From assembly GCF_028737215.1 (NCBI RefSeq), contig NZ_JAQZAM010000002.1:372001-436000 (forward strand): 64,000 nucleotides of DNA, written 5' to 3'. A program made the position numbers and the translations under genes. Shown here one piece after another: positions 1-8,460 of the stretch. Under the pieces are notes generated by a model, which did not search any database, had not been told where the DNA came from, and worked only from the letters and a program-made list of their open reading frames with translations. The stretch comes from Actinomycetospora chibensis (GTDB lineage Bacteria > Actinomycetota > Actinomycetes > Mycobacteriales > Pseudonocardiaceae). Position 1 is the first letter of the stretch, and the number at the start of each line of letters is the position of its first letter.

Positions 1-231
1 TGAGGCTGTCGAGCGCAGGCGGGTGTCGGCGTCAGACGCGGTCTGACGCAGCTCGACGCCGGTTACGGCGGCAACACCGAGCAGGGCTCCGGGGTCGACG
101 GCTAGGTCGATGGAGCGGCCCACGGAGCGTCGCACGGCGATGTTGCAGGGCAGCAGGAGCCCGACCTCCGGGTTGGCCGAGAGCCGCCGAGTGACTTGGA
201 CGTCCAGGATCTGGGCTGTTGGCGATCCTCA
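1..231 (-). pseudogene. DUF302 domain remnant, truncated, runs off the left edge
   Basis: Reading leftwards from about 210, one frame gives the C-terminal half of a DUF302 domain, including the hallmark segment PEVGLLLPCNIAVRR followed by a conserved VDPGALL stretch. The frame is closed by an in-frame stop at 229-231, and no start codon or N-terminal DUF302 half can be found upstream. It stays open to position 1. I read it as a fragment left by an insertion or deletion at the edge of the metal island. DUF302 proteins have no settled function and often sit near metal or redox genes. Confidence 0.6.
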
Positions 232-436
232 CCCAGAGTAGGAGTCGTCCGGACAGGGACCGTGGGCGGTGCGGAGGAGGGTCTTTCGACTCCCTCTGCC
301 GCGGACCGCGGGCTCTGCCCGGCTCCCCCGGGCCAACCGAACCTGGCCTCGTCCACCCGAGGCGCGCGTCGTACAACAGCTCCGGCTCTCGGCGGTCGGC
401 GGACCCGGAGTGGGCGCGAGAGGAAGGTCAAGGAAC

Positions 437-700
437 ATGATGTGGTGGTACGGCCCCGGCATGAACGGCTGGGGGTATGGGCTCATGACCATCAGCATGG
501 TGCTGTTCTGGGCGTTGATCATCTTCGGGATGGTCGCCCTGATCCGCTACCTCGGGCGAGCGGGCCAGGTCGCCGCCGCTCGACCGACGCCCCAGCAACT
601 CCTCGACGAGCGCTTCGCGCGCGGAGAGATCGACGAAGACGAGTACCGGCGTCGTCTGGACCTGATGGCCGTCGTGACGGGCCCGCGCGCCAAGCCTTAG
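437..700 (+). CDS. SHOCT domain membrane protein
   Basis: An 87-residue protein. A short Met/Trp/Gly-rich N-terminus leads into one membrane segment (about residues 16-37). The C-terminus holds a SHOCT (short C-terminal) domain at about 51-76, with the typical PQQLLDERFARGEIDEDEY pattern. The start at 437 is chosen because an AGGAAGG-type ribosome site lies just upstream and the protein then begins directly before the membrane segment; an in-frame start at 269 would add low-complexity sequence. SHOCT proteins are small envelope-associated proteins of unknown function, common in metal and copper clusters. The next gene is convergent and overlaps by 4 bp. Confidence 0.75.
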   Translation: MMWWYGPGMNGWGYGLMTISMVLFWALIIFGMVALIRYLGRAGQVAAARPTPQQLLDERFARGEIDEDEYRRRLDLMAVVTGPRAKP

Positions 701-2069
701 GGTCCTCGCACGATCAGGGGCGCTTTCCCCAGAGCGGTGTGCGGGATGGTTTCCACGGCTCGAATCGTCACGGAAGGTGCGACAACGCCCTGGGCCTCGA
801 GAGCCGAGCTCAGCGATGCTGCCAGGACCGAGGTATCGACTTCGCCGGGTCGGGCGAGCAGGACGTCGAGGCCGGCTGGCCGCTGGACGATCTGCCACCC
901 CGCGGCCGTCACGGTGTCCATCACCTGGTGGAACGTCACGGGCTGGACGTCACGGGTGCCGCCGTCGGGCCTCGCGAAGCGCAGCGTCTCCTGAACTCGG
1001 CCCTGGATGCCCTCGAGCAATGTGTAAGGCCGTCCGCACCCACAGTCGCCATCGACGGCCAGCTTCACGCTGTCGCTCATCTCGTACGGATTAAGGGCAT
1101 CGTGCGCGAGAACAGGACGCTGACCAGCACTTTCGTCCCGTACTGGCCGGCGGGAACGGGCCGGTTCTCGTGGTCGACGACCTCGAGCACGACGAGATCA
1201 TCGAACACGTGCATCCCCTGGTGCTCGCCGCACTCCGCGGCGAGGCCGGCGGTCTCGGTAGCTCCGTAGACATCGTGGGGCGCGTGACCCCAGGCGCGTT
1301 CGACCAGCGAGCGGGTCGACGCGGTGAGCACCTCGGACGCGGAGAACACGAACCTGGGGGCGAGGGAGAGACGACCAGCGAGCTGCTCCACGGCCAACGA
1401 GCGCAGCATCGAGGCGTAACCGATCAACAACTCCGGCTGCCAGCTGTTCAAACGCTCGACGAGGCTCGGCAGCGGGTCACCGGCGTCCAGGCGCAGGGTC
1501 GGCAACCAGGGGCTGTGCACCGAGGCGCCCACTCGCGCGGACTGGTGCGAGGGATTCGTCGAGCTCACCACCGCGGTCCTCAAGCGACGAGCCAGCCCGG
1601 CGGTGGAGCCGGCCCAGTCGAACGCCCGGTTGTAGGACGCGACGACGTCCACCCACTCCGCGGGGCTCCACACGAACACGCCCCGTCGACCGGTCGTACC
1701 GGCTGTGGCCGCGACGTAGTAACGGCCGCCCAGGAGCTCGTCGACCGATGCGGACCGGAGGTAGCGCTCCACGTCGGCGATGCGGACCTCCGGCCGCGTA
1801 CACACCTCGTCGAAGTGCTCCATGACGAGTGCCTTGGTCAACACCGGCAGTTCACTCAGCGGCGCATCGCCCATGCCTCGGTGGAACCGCCGGTAGAACG
1901 ATGACCGGTCATACGCGAAGGCTCGCAGCTCGGACAGTGCGCGAGCCTGATGGGCAAGCAACGCACCCCGGCTCCAGTGATCCCGACGCCGAAGCCGCTG
2001 CCGACGAGCCATGACCCGCAGCACCAGCGTGGAGTTGCGGACTCGGTGCAGTGTCGACTTGTCACCCAT
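697..2069 (-). pseudogene. Phenylacetate-CoA ligase-like adenylating enzyme, frameshifted
   Basis: Two adjacent frames together make one PaaK/coenzyme F390 synthetase-like adenylating enzyme. The first (ending at 1077) has the AMP-binding core: ATAGTTGRRG as the P-loop-like motif and DVYGATETAGLAAECG as the adenylate motif. It stops right after RTMPLIRTR. The second (1080-697) resumes in another frame with SDSVKLAVDGDCGCGRPY and the small C-terminal domain. The family normally reads PLIRYE-SD without a break, so one base has been lost near 1084-1090. It is a pseudogene or a sequencing error; the ATGA overlap could also permit re-initiation into two chains. Start 2069 is chosen for its GAGGGGAG ribosome site. 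The substrate is unknown. Confidence 0.7.
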
Positions 2070-2413
2070 CGACATCTCCCCTCGGCTGAACGACGGGGCC
2101 GAGCTTGGCCGTTCACACGACACGAAACAGGGCCGTCCGACCGACGTTTGGCGCTCAGCGGCCTCCTTTGCCTTGGCGAGGCGTGAGCGCCGGGAGTCCG
2201 CAGAGCCCGCGGGCCCGGTCGGCGATGCGCAGCCATGCGTCCCTGGCCCGCCGCTCGTCGCCGCGGACTCAGTGACGCCGGCCGGGTGCTGCTGACCTCG
2301 CGAAGCTTAGGGTTCCTCCGCAACCGCCATGCCGGTTCCTGATGGCCAAGACGTCGTCGCCGGCCTGGCCCTCTCTCGACGCCGCCTCGTGCCGCCGCCG
2401 TCGGCGATGTGGA
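2070..2413. other. Intergenic stretch between the ligase remnant and the ferredoxin gene
   Basis: About 340 bp without a gene I can support. The short frames that cross it have no recognisable domain. It holds the ribosome site for the ligase-like gene at its left end. I see no clear terminator or operator. Confidence 0.4.
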
Positions 2414-2734
2414 TCATCCGAGGCGGTGGGGCATCGACGCGACCTCGGGATGGTCATGGCCGACGACTCCGACCCGTGCGGCACCGCCAGGGGCACCCAG
2501 CCCGCCAAAGAACTCGACGTTGATCCTGGCGAAATGGGCCCACGCGTCGGGCACATCGTCCTCGAAGAAGATGGCTTCGACCGGGCAGACCGGCTCGCAG
2601 GCGCCGCAGTCCACGCACTCGTCGGGCTGGATGTAGAGCATGCGGGAGCCCTCGTAGATGCAGTCGACGGGGCACTCCTCGACACAGGAGCGGTCAGTGA
2701 TGTCGATACAGGGCTCGGCGATCACGTAGGTCAT
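2414..2734 (-). CDS. fdxA: 7Fe ferredoxin (FdxA type)
   Basis: A 106-residue bacterial ferredoxin. The N-terminus shows CIDITDRSCVEECPVDCIY and then CVDCGACEPVCPVEAIF, the Cys arrangement of a seven-iron [3Fe-4S][4Fe-4S] ferredoxin. The length and C-terminal tail fit actinobacterial FdxA. It would carry electrons in the cytosol; the partner is not identifiable here. Its ATG overlaps the stop of the TetR gene by 4 bases (ATGA at 2731-2734), so it is translationally coupled to the regulator and probably controlled by it. The neighbouring ligase-like gene is broken, so any pathway this pair served may be incomplete. Confidence 0.9.
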   Translation of the reverse strand: MTYVIAEPCIDITDRSCVEECPVDCIYEGSRMLYIQPDECVDCGACEPVCPVEAIFFEDDVPDAWAHFARINVEFFGGLGAPGGAARVGVVGHDHPEVASMPHRLG

Positions 2735-3333
2735 CGTGCCTCGCAGGGTTCCTGCCGGGAACTGTCTGGCCTCAACCCCGCCAGTGTGAGCTCAACGAGG
2801 CAATCAACGCCCTCCGTCGAGAGGAGCTCGACCGCTCCACCCAGCGCGTGCCGACAGTAGCTGACTAGGACGTTGACACCGACGTCCGCCCGGACCTGAC
2901 CTGAATCGACGGCCGATGTGAGCACTCGGCGCAGGAGCTCGTCGACCAGCTCCTCGCTGTTCCTGTGCTCGCCCGCACGATGGAGCAACGCGCCGAGCTC
3001 GGGACCGTGCTGGCCCCGTTGGGCGAGGATCTCAGCATAGGCGCCGAGAACAGATCGGAGGACGCGTCCCGGTTCGTCGGCTACTTCGCTCAGGGCCGTC
3101 AGCTGCGCAACGTGCACGTCGACTTGCCGCTGATGCCAGGCCGCGAGGATCGACTCGACGTCGGCAAAGTACTTGTAGATCGTCGCCCGAGAGAGGCCTG
3201 CGGCTGCCGCGACCTTGGCCATGGTCACGGCCCTCAGTCCGTGCTCGGTGACGAGCGACCACGCGGCGTCCTCCACCGTCTCGCGGACCACGCGGCGATG
3301 GGACTCGACGGTCTCGTCCCAGAGCTTCGGCAC
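2731..3333 (-). CDS. TetR family transcriptional regulator
   Basis: A 200-residue one-domain repressor type. The N-terminal helix-turn-helix (about residues 24-60) reads TMAKVAAAAGLSRATIYKYF, the TetR signature. The C-terminal part is a variable helical ligand-binding and dimerisation domain. Start is a GTG at 3333. It is co-transcribed with fdxA (4-base overlap) and divergent from the small membrane protein genes at 3426, so the 3334-3425 gap probably holds its operator. The ligand is unknown. Confidence 0.85.
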   Translation of the reverse strand: MPKLWDETVESHRRVVRETVEDAAWSLVTEHGLRAVTMAKVAAAAGLSRATIYKYFADVESILAAWHQRQVDVHVAQLTALSEVADEPGRVLRSVLGAYAEILAQRGQHGPELGALLHRAGEHRNSEELVDELLRRVLTSAVDSGQVRADVGVNVLVSYCRHALGGAVELLSTEGVDCLVELTLAGLRPDSSRQEPCEAR

Positions 3334-3425
3334 GCCGCGAACCTACCGCGGCACCACGCATGAGCGTCGACAAAGCGTCACGGTGTAGACAAGATGTATC
3401 GCAAAACGCATCACAGGAGGTGGGC

Positions 3426-3653
3426 GTGCCCGACGAAGCTCAAGAGCCGGACACGACTCAGGACCAGGTCGATCGAGGCGGGGTGCTGGTGCCGCGCTGG
3501 GTCAAGGTGTTCGCGCTGGTCGTGCTCGCCGTGGCGCTCCTCCTGCTTGCCCACACGGTTGTCCGTACAGGCTCTCACGGACCCTCGCTGCACGGTGCGT
3601 CCCTGGACGACATCCAGACGGCGACCGTCGACGCGGGGAGCGCAGGCGCGTGA
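3426..3653 (+). CDS. Small single-pass membrane protein
   Basis: A 75-residue protein with an acidic N-terminus and one strong membrane segment (about residues 25-43, KVFALVVLAVALLLLAHTVV). I chose the GTG at 3426 because a clean AGGAGG lies 4-5 bases upstream; the longer frame from 3360 has none. No family recognised. It overlaps the start of the next membrane protein, so the two form a pair that is probably controlled by the divergent TetR regulator. Confidence 0.65.
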   Translation: MPDEAQEPDTTQDQVDRGGVLVPRWVKVFALVVLAVALLLLAHTVVRTGSHGPSLHGASLDDIQTATVDAGSAGA

Positions 3654-4153
3654 TGCTCGATCGCAGAGTGCGACTGGGCTTGCTGACGGTGCATCTCGTG
3701 GCTTCGGTCGGGTGGGTGGGCGCTGCGGCCTCGTACCTTGCCGTCGGAATCGTCGCAGGTTCGAGTGGCGAACTCGCCACGATCCGCAGTGCGTGGTCGA
3801 TGCTGAACATTCTGGGGTGGACCGTCGTGGTGCCTCTGGCTGTGGCCGCACTACTCACGGGACTGGCGATCTCAGTGAGCACCGCATGGGGGCTCTTCCA
3901 GCACTGGTGGGTGGTGATCAGTCTTGTCTTGACGGGCTTCGCCACATTGATCACGGTGCTGCACATGTGGGACGTCAGCGAAGCCGCGCGCAGTGCGTCC
4001 GTCGCGGCACCGGAAGAGCTGCTCCACCTGGGTGGCGACGTCTTCCACCCCGGCGCCGGCCTCGTCGTCCTCGTCGTTGTCGCGGTGCTCAACATCTACA
4101 AGCCACGCGGCCGGGTCGTTGCGACCGTTGCGTGCTCTTCCCGACGGAGTTGA
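3650..4153 (+). CDS. DUF2269-like integral membrane protein
   Basis: A 167-residue protein with four predicted membrane helices. The segment LGLLTVHLVASVGWVGAAAS near the N-terminus resembles DUF2269 and related small membrane proteins; a conserved His and Trp lie within the first helix. It starts at GTG 3650 or ATG 3653, overlapping the stop of the upstream small membrane protein, which suggests coupled translation. Function unknown. Confidence 0.65.
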   Translation: MMLDRRVRLGLLTVHLVASVGWVGAAASYLAVGIVAGSSGELATIRSAWSMLNILGWTVVVPLAVAALLTGLAISVSTAWGLFQHWWVVISLVLTGFATLITVLHMWDVSEAARSASVAAPEELLHLGGDVFHPGAGLVVLVVVAVLNIYKPRGRVVATVACSSRRS

Positions 4154-4177
4154 GAAACGCACTCCGCGCGAGAACGC

Positions 4178-5119
4178 TCACGTCGTCGAGCGGGCTTCAG
4201 GTGATGCGCAGGTAGATTCGTGGGCCACGTGCTCGGCTGCTTCCACCTGGAGCGTGCTGTGGTGCAGCGCGAACCGCTCCTCCAGCATGGCCGTGGCCGC
4301 GTCGAGCACGCCGTGCTCCCCGCAGTCGGCGGTCGCGCAACCGTCCTGACCGATCACCAGGTGCGCCGAGACGGCCGGGTTGCGGTCGTTGATGGCCCAG
4401 ACATGCAGGTCGTGCACCTCTTCGACGCCGGGGAGGGCGAGCAGCGTCGAGCGCACCTCCTCGACGTCGATCCCGGCCGGCGCGCCCTCGAGGAGCAAGT
4501 GCGACGCCTCGCGCAGCAGCGCCACCGTCCGCGGAACGAGGATCGCGACGATGACAAGCGACGCCACCGTGTCGGCGTAGACCCATCCGGTCGTCAACGT
4601 CACCGCGGCTGCGATCAGAACAGCGACCGAACCCAGCGCGTCGCCGAGGACGTGCAGCGCCGCGCCGCGAACGTTCATGTTCTCTGCGGCGCCGCGACTG
4701 AGCACCACCAGCGACACCAGGTTGCCGGCGAGCCCGATCGCACCGAAGACCAGCAGGCCCAGCCCCGGCACCGGGGTCGGGTCCCCGAGGCGCTCGAAGG
4801 CTTCGATCGCCACCCACACCGTGACCGCGAGAAGCGCAAGGGCGTTGAGCGCCGCGCCGAGCACCTCGGCCCGTCCGAGGCCGAACGTGCGCCGGGTGCT
4901 CGGCGGACGTTGAGCGAGCCGGGCGGCGACGACGGCCGCGACCAGGGCCGCGACGTCGGTCACCTGGTGCCCCAGGTCGGCGAGCAGGGCCAAGGACCCG
5001 GTGAGTACAGCACCGACAGCTCCGCTCACGAGCACCGCGGCGGTGATCGCGAGCGCGATCGTCAGCTTGCGGCTATCCGAGTCTCCGTGGCCGTGCCCAT
5101 GACCGTGTCCGTGCCCCAT
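4178..5119 (-). CDS. Cation diffusion facilitator (CzcD/ZitB-like metal exporter)
   Basis: A 313-residue inner-membrane metal/proton antiporter of the CDF family. It begins with a His-rich run (GHGHGHGHGHG), a likely metal-binding tail, followed by six helices. The metal-site motifs are visible: LADLGHQVTD in helix 2 and ALHVLGDALG in helix 5. The soluble C-terminal domain has VHDLHVWAI and ends in a Cys/His-containing tail. Expected substrates are Zn, Cd or Co. I prefer ATG 5119 over 5149 because the upstream codons coincide with a palindrome that looks like an operator; there is no clear Shine-Dalgarno, so the message may be leaderless. It lies downstream of the VKOR-ZIP fusion gene on the same strand. 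Confidence 0.9.
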   Translation of the reverse strand: MGHGHGHGHGHGDSDSRKLTIALAITAAVLVSGAVGAVLTGSLALLADLGHQVTDVAALVAAVVAARLAQRPPSTRRTFGLGRAEVLGAALNALALLAVTVWVAIEAFERLGDPTPVPGLGLLVFGAIGLAGNLVSLVVLSRGAAENMNVRGAALHVLGDALGSVAVLIAAAVTLTTGWVYADTVASLVIVAILVPRTVALLREASHLLLEGAPAGIDVEEVRSTLLALPGVEEVHDLHVWAINDRNPAVSAHLVIGQDGCATADCGEHGVLDAATAMLEERFALHHSTLQVEAAEHVAHESTCASPEARSTT

Positions 5120-5131
5120 GGCCAGGACGTT

Positions 5132-5151
5132 ACATGCATATATGCGCATGT
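5132..5151. promoter_or_regulatory. Candidate metal-regulator operator upstream of the CDF gene
   Basis: The 20 bp ACATGCATATATGCGCATGT is an imperfect palindrome with perfect ACATGC/GCATGT arms and an AT-rich centre, unusual in this GC-rich sequence. It lies just upstream of the CDF start. A related palindrome occurs at 8461-8481 in front of the ICMT-like gene. The shape is typical of ArsR/SmtB-type operators, but no binding protein is proven. Confidence 0.5.
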
Positions 5152-5187
5152 CTCAACGGGTGGGTCCGGCTCTGACGACCCCCCACA

Positions 5188-6762
5188 TCAGTGGCCGACG
5201 ATCGTGATCGCTCCGAGCGCGATAGCGGCGGCAACGGCGGCCCCGATGTGCCAGTTCCGGAGCTCGCCGGACCGGCGCTTGTCCCGCGCCATGCCGATGC
5301 CGACCATCGCGGTACGGAGCAGAACCCCCGCCACCAGCGCCAGCAGTATGGGCACGATCGTCTCCGGCAGCGGGCTCACCGACGCCATGATCACGCCGGC
5401 AACGGGCCCGAGGACGGCGATCACGAGCCACGGGACCATGCTCTGGCGTGCCTGCTTGAAAAGGGCAGCGAGGGCGAGACCTTCGCTGGCCGAGTGCACG
5501 AGCAGCGCGGCGATGACCGGCACCGAGGGGGTCAGCGCGAGCGTCGCTCCCTCGATCACGCGGTGGACGGTGAGCGCGGCTGCCGCCCCGACGCCACCGA
5601 GAGCGGCCGACGTGTCGGCACCGACGGGACGGTGGCGGCCGGTCGGCGGCCCGTGGTCCCCGTGCTCCTGGCTCGCCGGCTCGTCGTCATGTCCGTGGCC
5701 GCAGCCTCCGCGGGTGAACCAGGCCACGACGACGAAGCCCGCCACGAGCGCGAGGGCCGGCATCCAGAGCGGCGTGCCCGCCTCCTCGGAGTCGTGCCAC
5801 ACGTCCGGGACGATGTCGGTCAGCGCACTGACCAGCATCATCGCCGAAGCCAGCGAGAGCCACAGCCCCATGCGGCCCGAGTAGCGGTTGGCGAGCCAAG
5901 CCCCGAACACGGTCGCTGCGGAGATCAACGCGACGGCGCCGAAAGCGCCGCCTTCCACAGGGTCGCTCTCGTACCAGTCGCTGGTCAGGAAGACGATCGT
6001 CAGGACCGCGAGTGACCAACAGCCGACGACCCATCGGTGGTGCTCGACGAGGCCGCGGGCAGCGGCCGGCAGGGGGAGCCATGCCTCGGTGGAGGCGGTG
6101 ACGAGCGTGGACCAGAACAAGGGGATCGCGACGAGGCAGGCGGCGACGCAGTAGGCACACAGGGCGTCGGCGAAGAACAGGCTCTGGACGAGCGACCAGT
6201 GGGCGATCACCGTGCCGGTCGAGACCGCCGCGAGCAGCCCGACCCCGACCTGGCGCGACAACGTGAGACCGGCGGCGGCGATGGCACCGATGGCCGTGAC
6301 GGCAGCGAAGCCGGCGATCCCGATCAGTGCGACCAGATGGCCCCACGGACTCGCGGCGGCCGGTTCGCATACCGGCCCGGCTCCTACTCCGCACGGTGGC
6401 ACGAGGTCGAACACCACAGCGTTCTCCGCGGCGCGCACCACCGACACCAGCAGCCCGATAGCGCCGCCGATCAGCAGCAGCCACGCGAACCCTCGGCGGT
6501 CCTGAGCGGGATCGGCGGGCGCCGGAGGAGGTTCGGGCGCGGTGAGACTGCAGAGGTGACCGCTGGGGAAGGGCGCGGTCGCGACACTCGCGACCGCGTC
6601 GAGGAAACCGTGACCACCGTTCCCCCGCTGCCGGGGCAGCGGAGAGGTGAGTGCCTCGTCGGGCCGGTGGTCGAGGGGCGTCGGGCGTCCGCGCGGCTGG
6701 AGTGTGACGACGCCCGCGGGATCGGGCGGCCGAGGGGGCCGTTGCTGTTCCTGCACGTTCAT
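5188..6762 (-). CDS. VKOR-ZIP fusion: disulfide-forming domain joined to zinc permease
   Basis: A 524-residue membrane protein that seems to join two families. After about 85 Pro-rich residues comes a vitamin K epoxide reductase-like domain (about 90-215) with the loop cysteines PPCGVGAGPVC and the active-site pair LCAYC near residue 202. The C-terminal part is a ZIP-type permease with a His-rich loop (GHGHDDEPASQEHGDHG) and the metal motifs HRVIEG and HSASEG near residues 400 and 423. VKOR would oxidise thioredoxin-like partners; ZIP would move Zn or similar ions into the cytosol. ATG 6762 has a GAGAGG site 5 bases upstream. One frame is open throughout, with no sign of a sequencing join. 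Confidence 0.8.
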   Translation of the reverse strand: MNVQEQQRPPRPPDPAGVVTLQPRGRPTPLDHRPDEALTSPLPRQRGNGGHGFLDAVASVATAPFPSGHLCSLTAPEPPPAPADPAQDRRGFAWLLLIGGAIGLLVSVVRAAENAVVFDLVPPCGVGAGPVCEPAAASPWGHLVALIGIAGFAAVTAIGAIAAAGLTLSRQVGVGLLAAVSTGTVIAHWSLVQSLFFADALCAYCVAACLVAIPLFWSTLVTASTEAWLPLPAAARGLVEHHRWVVGCWSLAVLTIVFLTSDWYESDPVEGGAFGAVALISAATVFGAWLANRYSGRMGLWLSLASAMMLVSALTDIVPDVWHDSEEAGTPLWMPALALVAGFVVVAWFTRGGCGHGHDDEPASQEHGDHGPPTGRHRPVGADTSAALGGVGAAAALTVHRVIEGATLALTPSVPVIAALLVHSASEGLALAALFKQARQSMVPWLVIAVLGPVAGVIMASVSPLPETIVPILLALVAGVLLRTAMVGIGMARDKRRSGELRNWHIGAAVAAAIALGAITIVGH

Positions 6763-6896
6763 CGGGGCCTCTCAAGCAGAGGTTGGGGAGCGTCGGGGCG
6801 GGCAGGTCGTCGCCGACGGCTCGACCGCATCAACGGTCCGCACGAAGCAGTTCTCGAGACGAGAGGCGCTTCGGGGTTCCGCGGGAGCGAGGTCGA

Positions 6897-7472
6897 CTAG
6901 CCAGCGACGGCGAGCCGCGGTGGGCCCCGCCGGACGGCGTAGGCGACCCAGATCCGGGAGAGCGTCGCTCGCGCCGGGCTCGTGACAGGCGGCACCTCGG
7001 CGGTCGGGTACTCAGGCGCCTCGGCGATCAGTGACCGCAAGCAGCATGCGAGCCGATGGACGGCCGCGGCGCACGCCAGAAGGACGACGTCCACGGCCGC
7101 CACGAGAAAAACCATCCCGACGGCGACCGAGATATAGGCGACGAGCAAGCCGAGGTGTGCCGCGCTATGCCCGGGCGTCAGGTTCGCCGTCGAGCGGTCC
7201 CACACCTCGCCAGCAGCGTGCAGAGTCGGCTGCGCCAGGACCGTGGCACTGGCCAGGAACGCGGCGACACGATGCTCCTGCCCGAAGCGGTGGAGTCGGA
7301 GAAGCCCGACCACGAGCGACACGCTTCCGAGAGCGACAACGTGCCCGAGGCTCGCACCCCCGAGGCGATCGAGGAGGACAGAGGCGACCAAGGTGGCGGC
7401 GGCTGCGGCGACCGCCGGCCAGCGCGGACTGGAACAGGTCGGTGGGCGAGTTGTCCGCATCGCTGCGTCCAC
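6897..7472 (-). CDS. Integral membrane protein, unknown
   Basis: A 191-residue protein with four predicted membrane helices (near residues 20-35, 42-58, 68-85 and 108-135) and a soluble C-terminal tail. GTG 7472 is preceded by AGGAGG at ideal spacing. No family recognised. It lies upstream of the VKOR-ZIP gene in the same direction, with a 134-bp gap. A near-perfect palindrome lies upstream of it (7562-7581). Confidence 0.6.
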   Translation of the reverse strand: MDAAMRTTRPPTCSSPRWPAVAAAAATLVASVLLDRLGGASLGHVVALGSVSLVVGLLRLHRFGQEHRVAAFLASATVLAQPTLHAAGEVWDRSTANLTPGHSAAHLGLLVAYISVAVGMVFLVAAVDVVLLACAAAVHRLACCLRSLIAEAPEYPTAEVPPVTSPARATLSRIWVAYAVRRGPPRLAVAG

Positions 7473-7561
7473 TCTCGCCTCCTGGCTGCAGGTGCCGTAG
7501 CTCTTCCACGTGCGGGCAGACGCTCGATCCCTCGAGCACCTCGGCCCGCTGTCGCGGTCCT

Positions 7562-7581
7562 ACTGACGGTCACCGTTCAGT
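7562..7581. promoter_or_regulatory. Palindrome upstream of membrane protein gene
   Basis: ACTGACGGTCACCGTTCAGT is a near-perfect inverted repeat with one unpaired base. It lies between the L,D-transpeptidase stop and the membrane protein start. It could be an operator (TetR or similar) for the downstream gene or a weak transcript hairpin; there is no T run to support a terminator. Confidence 0.35.
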
Positions 7582-7623
7582 GTCGGATAGTAACGATGCT
7601 GCCAGGTGGCTCATCGGTGGGCG

Positions 7624-8307
7624 CTATGCGCCCCGGGCTGCCGCTTCCTGCGACGCGTTCACGACCTGGACCTTGTCTCCGTTCTGGAGCTCGCCGAAGG
7701 TCGCCTGGGCGTCGGGGGTCTCCATGCGGATACACCCGGCCGAAGAGCGGGAGGGGTCCCCCGCGTGGAAGGCGATGCCGCCGTCGGCGAAGAACGTCGA
7801 GTACGGCATCGGCGCCGGCCGTCCGTCGCGGGTGGTCGACTCCCCGCTCACGTGGTGTTCCTCCTTGCGGTACACGCGGAACGAGTGACCGACCGGGGTC
7901 GCCCGTCCCTCACCGCCCGAGGAGATCGTCATCGGACCGCGGACCACCTGACCGTCGCGGATCAGCCAGGCACGTTGCGACTCGAGATCGACGCACGCCC
8001 GCGCGGACACCGAACACGGAGTTCCCGGCACCACGGCCTCGCCGTGCGCCGCTTGCGCCACCGGGCTCGACTCCGGGTTCGCAGGCGGGGCGCTGTCCGC
8101 CAGCGCCGGGACAGCCAGGCCGCCGACCGCTGACAAGACGCCGATCGAGACACCGGCTGCGGCCCACCACGGCCTTGGTCGTGCGCCGCGAGACCGAGGC
8201 GGTGTCGCCGCCCGGTGCTGGCCGGTCGTGAATGCCGTCTTCTCGCTGATGGGTTTGCTCCTCCTCGCGTGGAGGGCCAGGCCCTCCGCGTCCGTCGTCC
8301 CTCCCAT
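7624..8307 (-). CDS. L,D-transpeptidase (YkuD domain), secreted
   Basis: About 227 residues. A basic N-terminus and one hydrophobic segment (about 48-68, ending at an ALADS-type site) form an export signal. The C-terminal YkuD domain carries the catalytic motif FHAGDPSRSSAGCIRM with the active Cys near residue 191. Such enzymes make 3-3 peptide cross-links in peptidoglycan outside the membrane. The start is uncertain: ATG 8307 has no good ribosome site, while a strong GGAGGAG sits at the right distance from an ATC codon 19 codons inside, so the original start may have been mutated. It is divergent from the ICMT-like gene. Confidence 0.8.
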   Translation of the reverse strand: MGGTTDAEGLALHARRSKPISEKTAFTTGQHRAATPPRSRGARPRPWWAAAGVSIGVLSAVGGLAVPALADSAPPANPESSPVAQAAHGEAVVPGTPCSVSARACVDLESQRAWLIRDGQVVRGPMTISSGGEGRATPVGHSFRVYRKEEHHVSGESTTRDGRPAPMPYSTFFADGGIAFHAGDPSRSSAGCIRMETPDAQATFGELQNGDKVQVVNASQEAAARGA

Positions 8308-8460
8308 CGGCGGGACTCAGTTCGTGATCGAGCCGCCGACCGGGCGACGGTAACTCCGACGAGGACATCGGACGGTCACCGGTCGCGTCCGCTCGTGCGC
8401 GATGGCCCCTGGGGCCCCGCTGAGGAGCGCGAAGTCCGAACCTCTTGACGGTCGTGCTCT

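Noticed and set aside
7562-7581. Palindrome as an intrinsic terminator
   Set aside because: Short stem, no T run and position upstream of the next gene; it is listed only as a possible operator.
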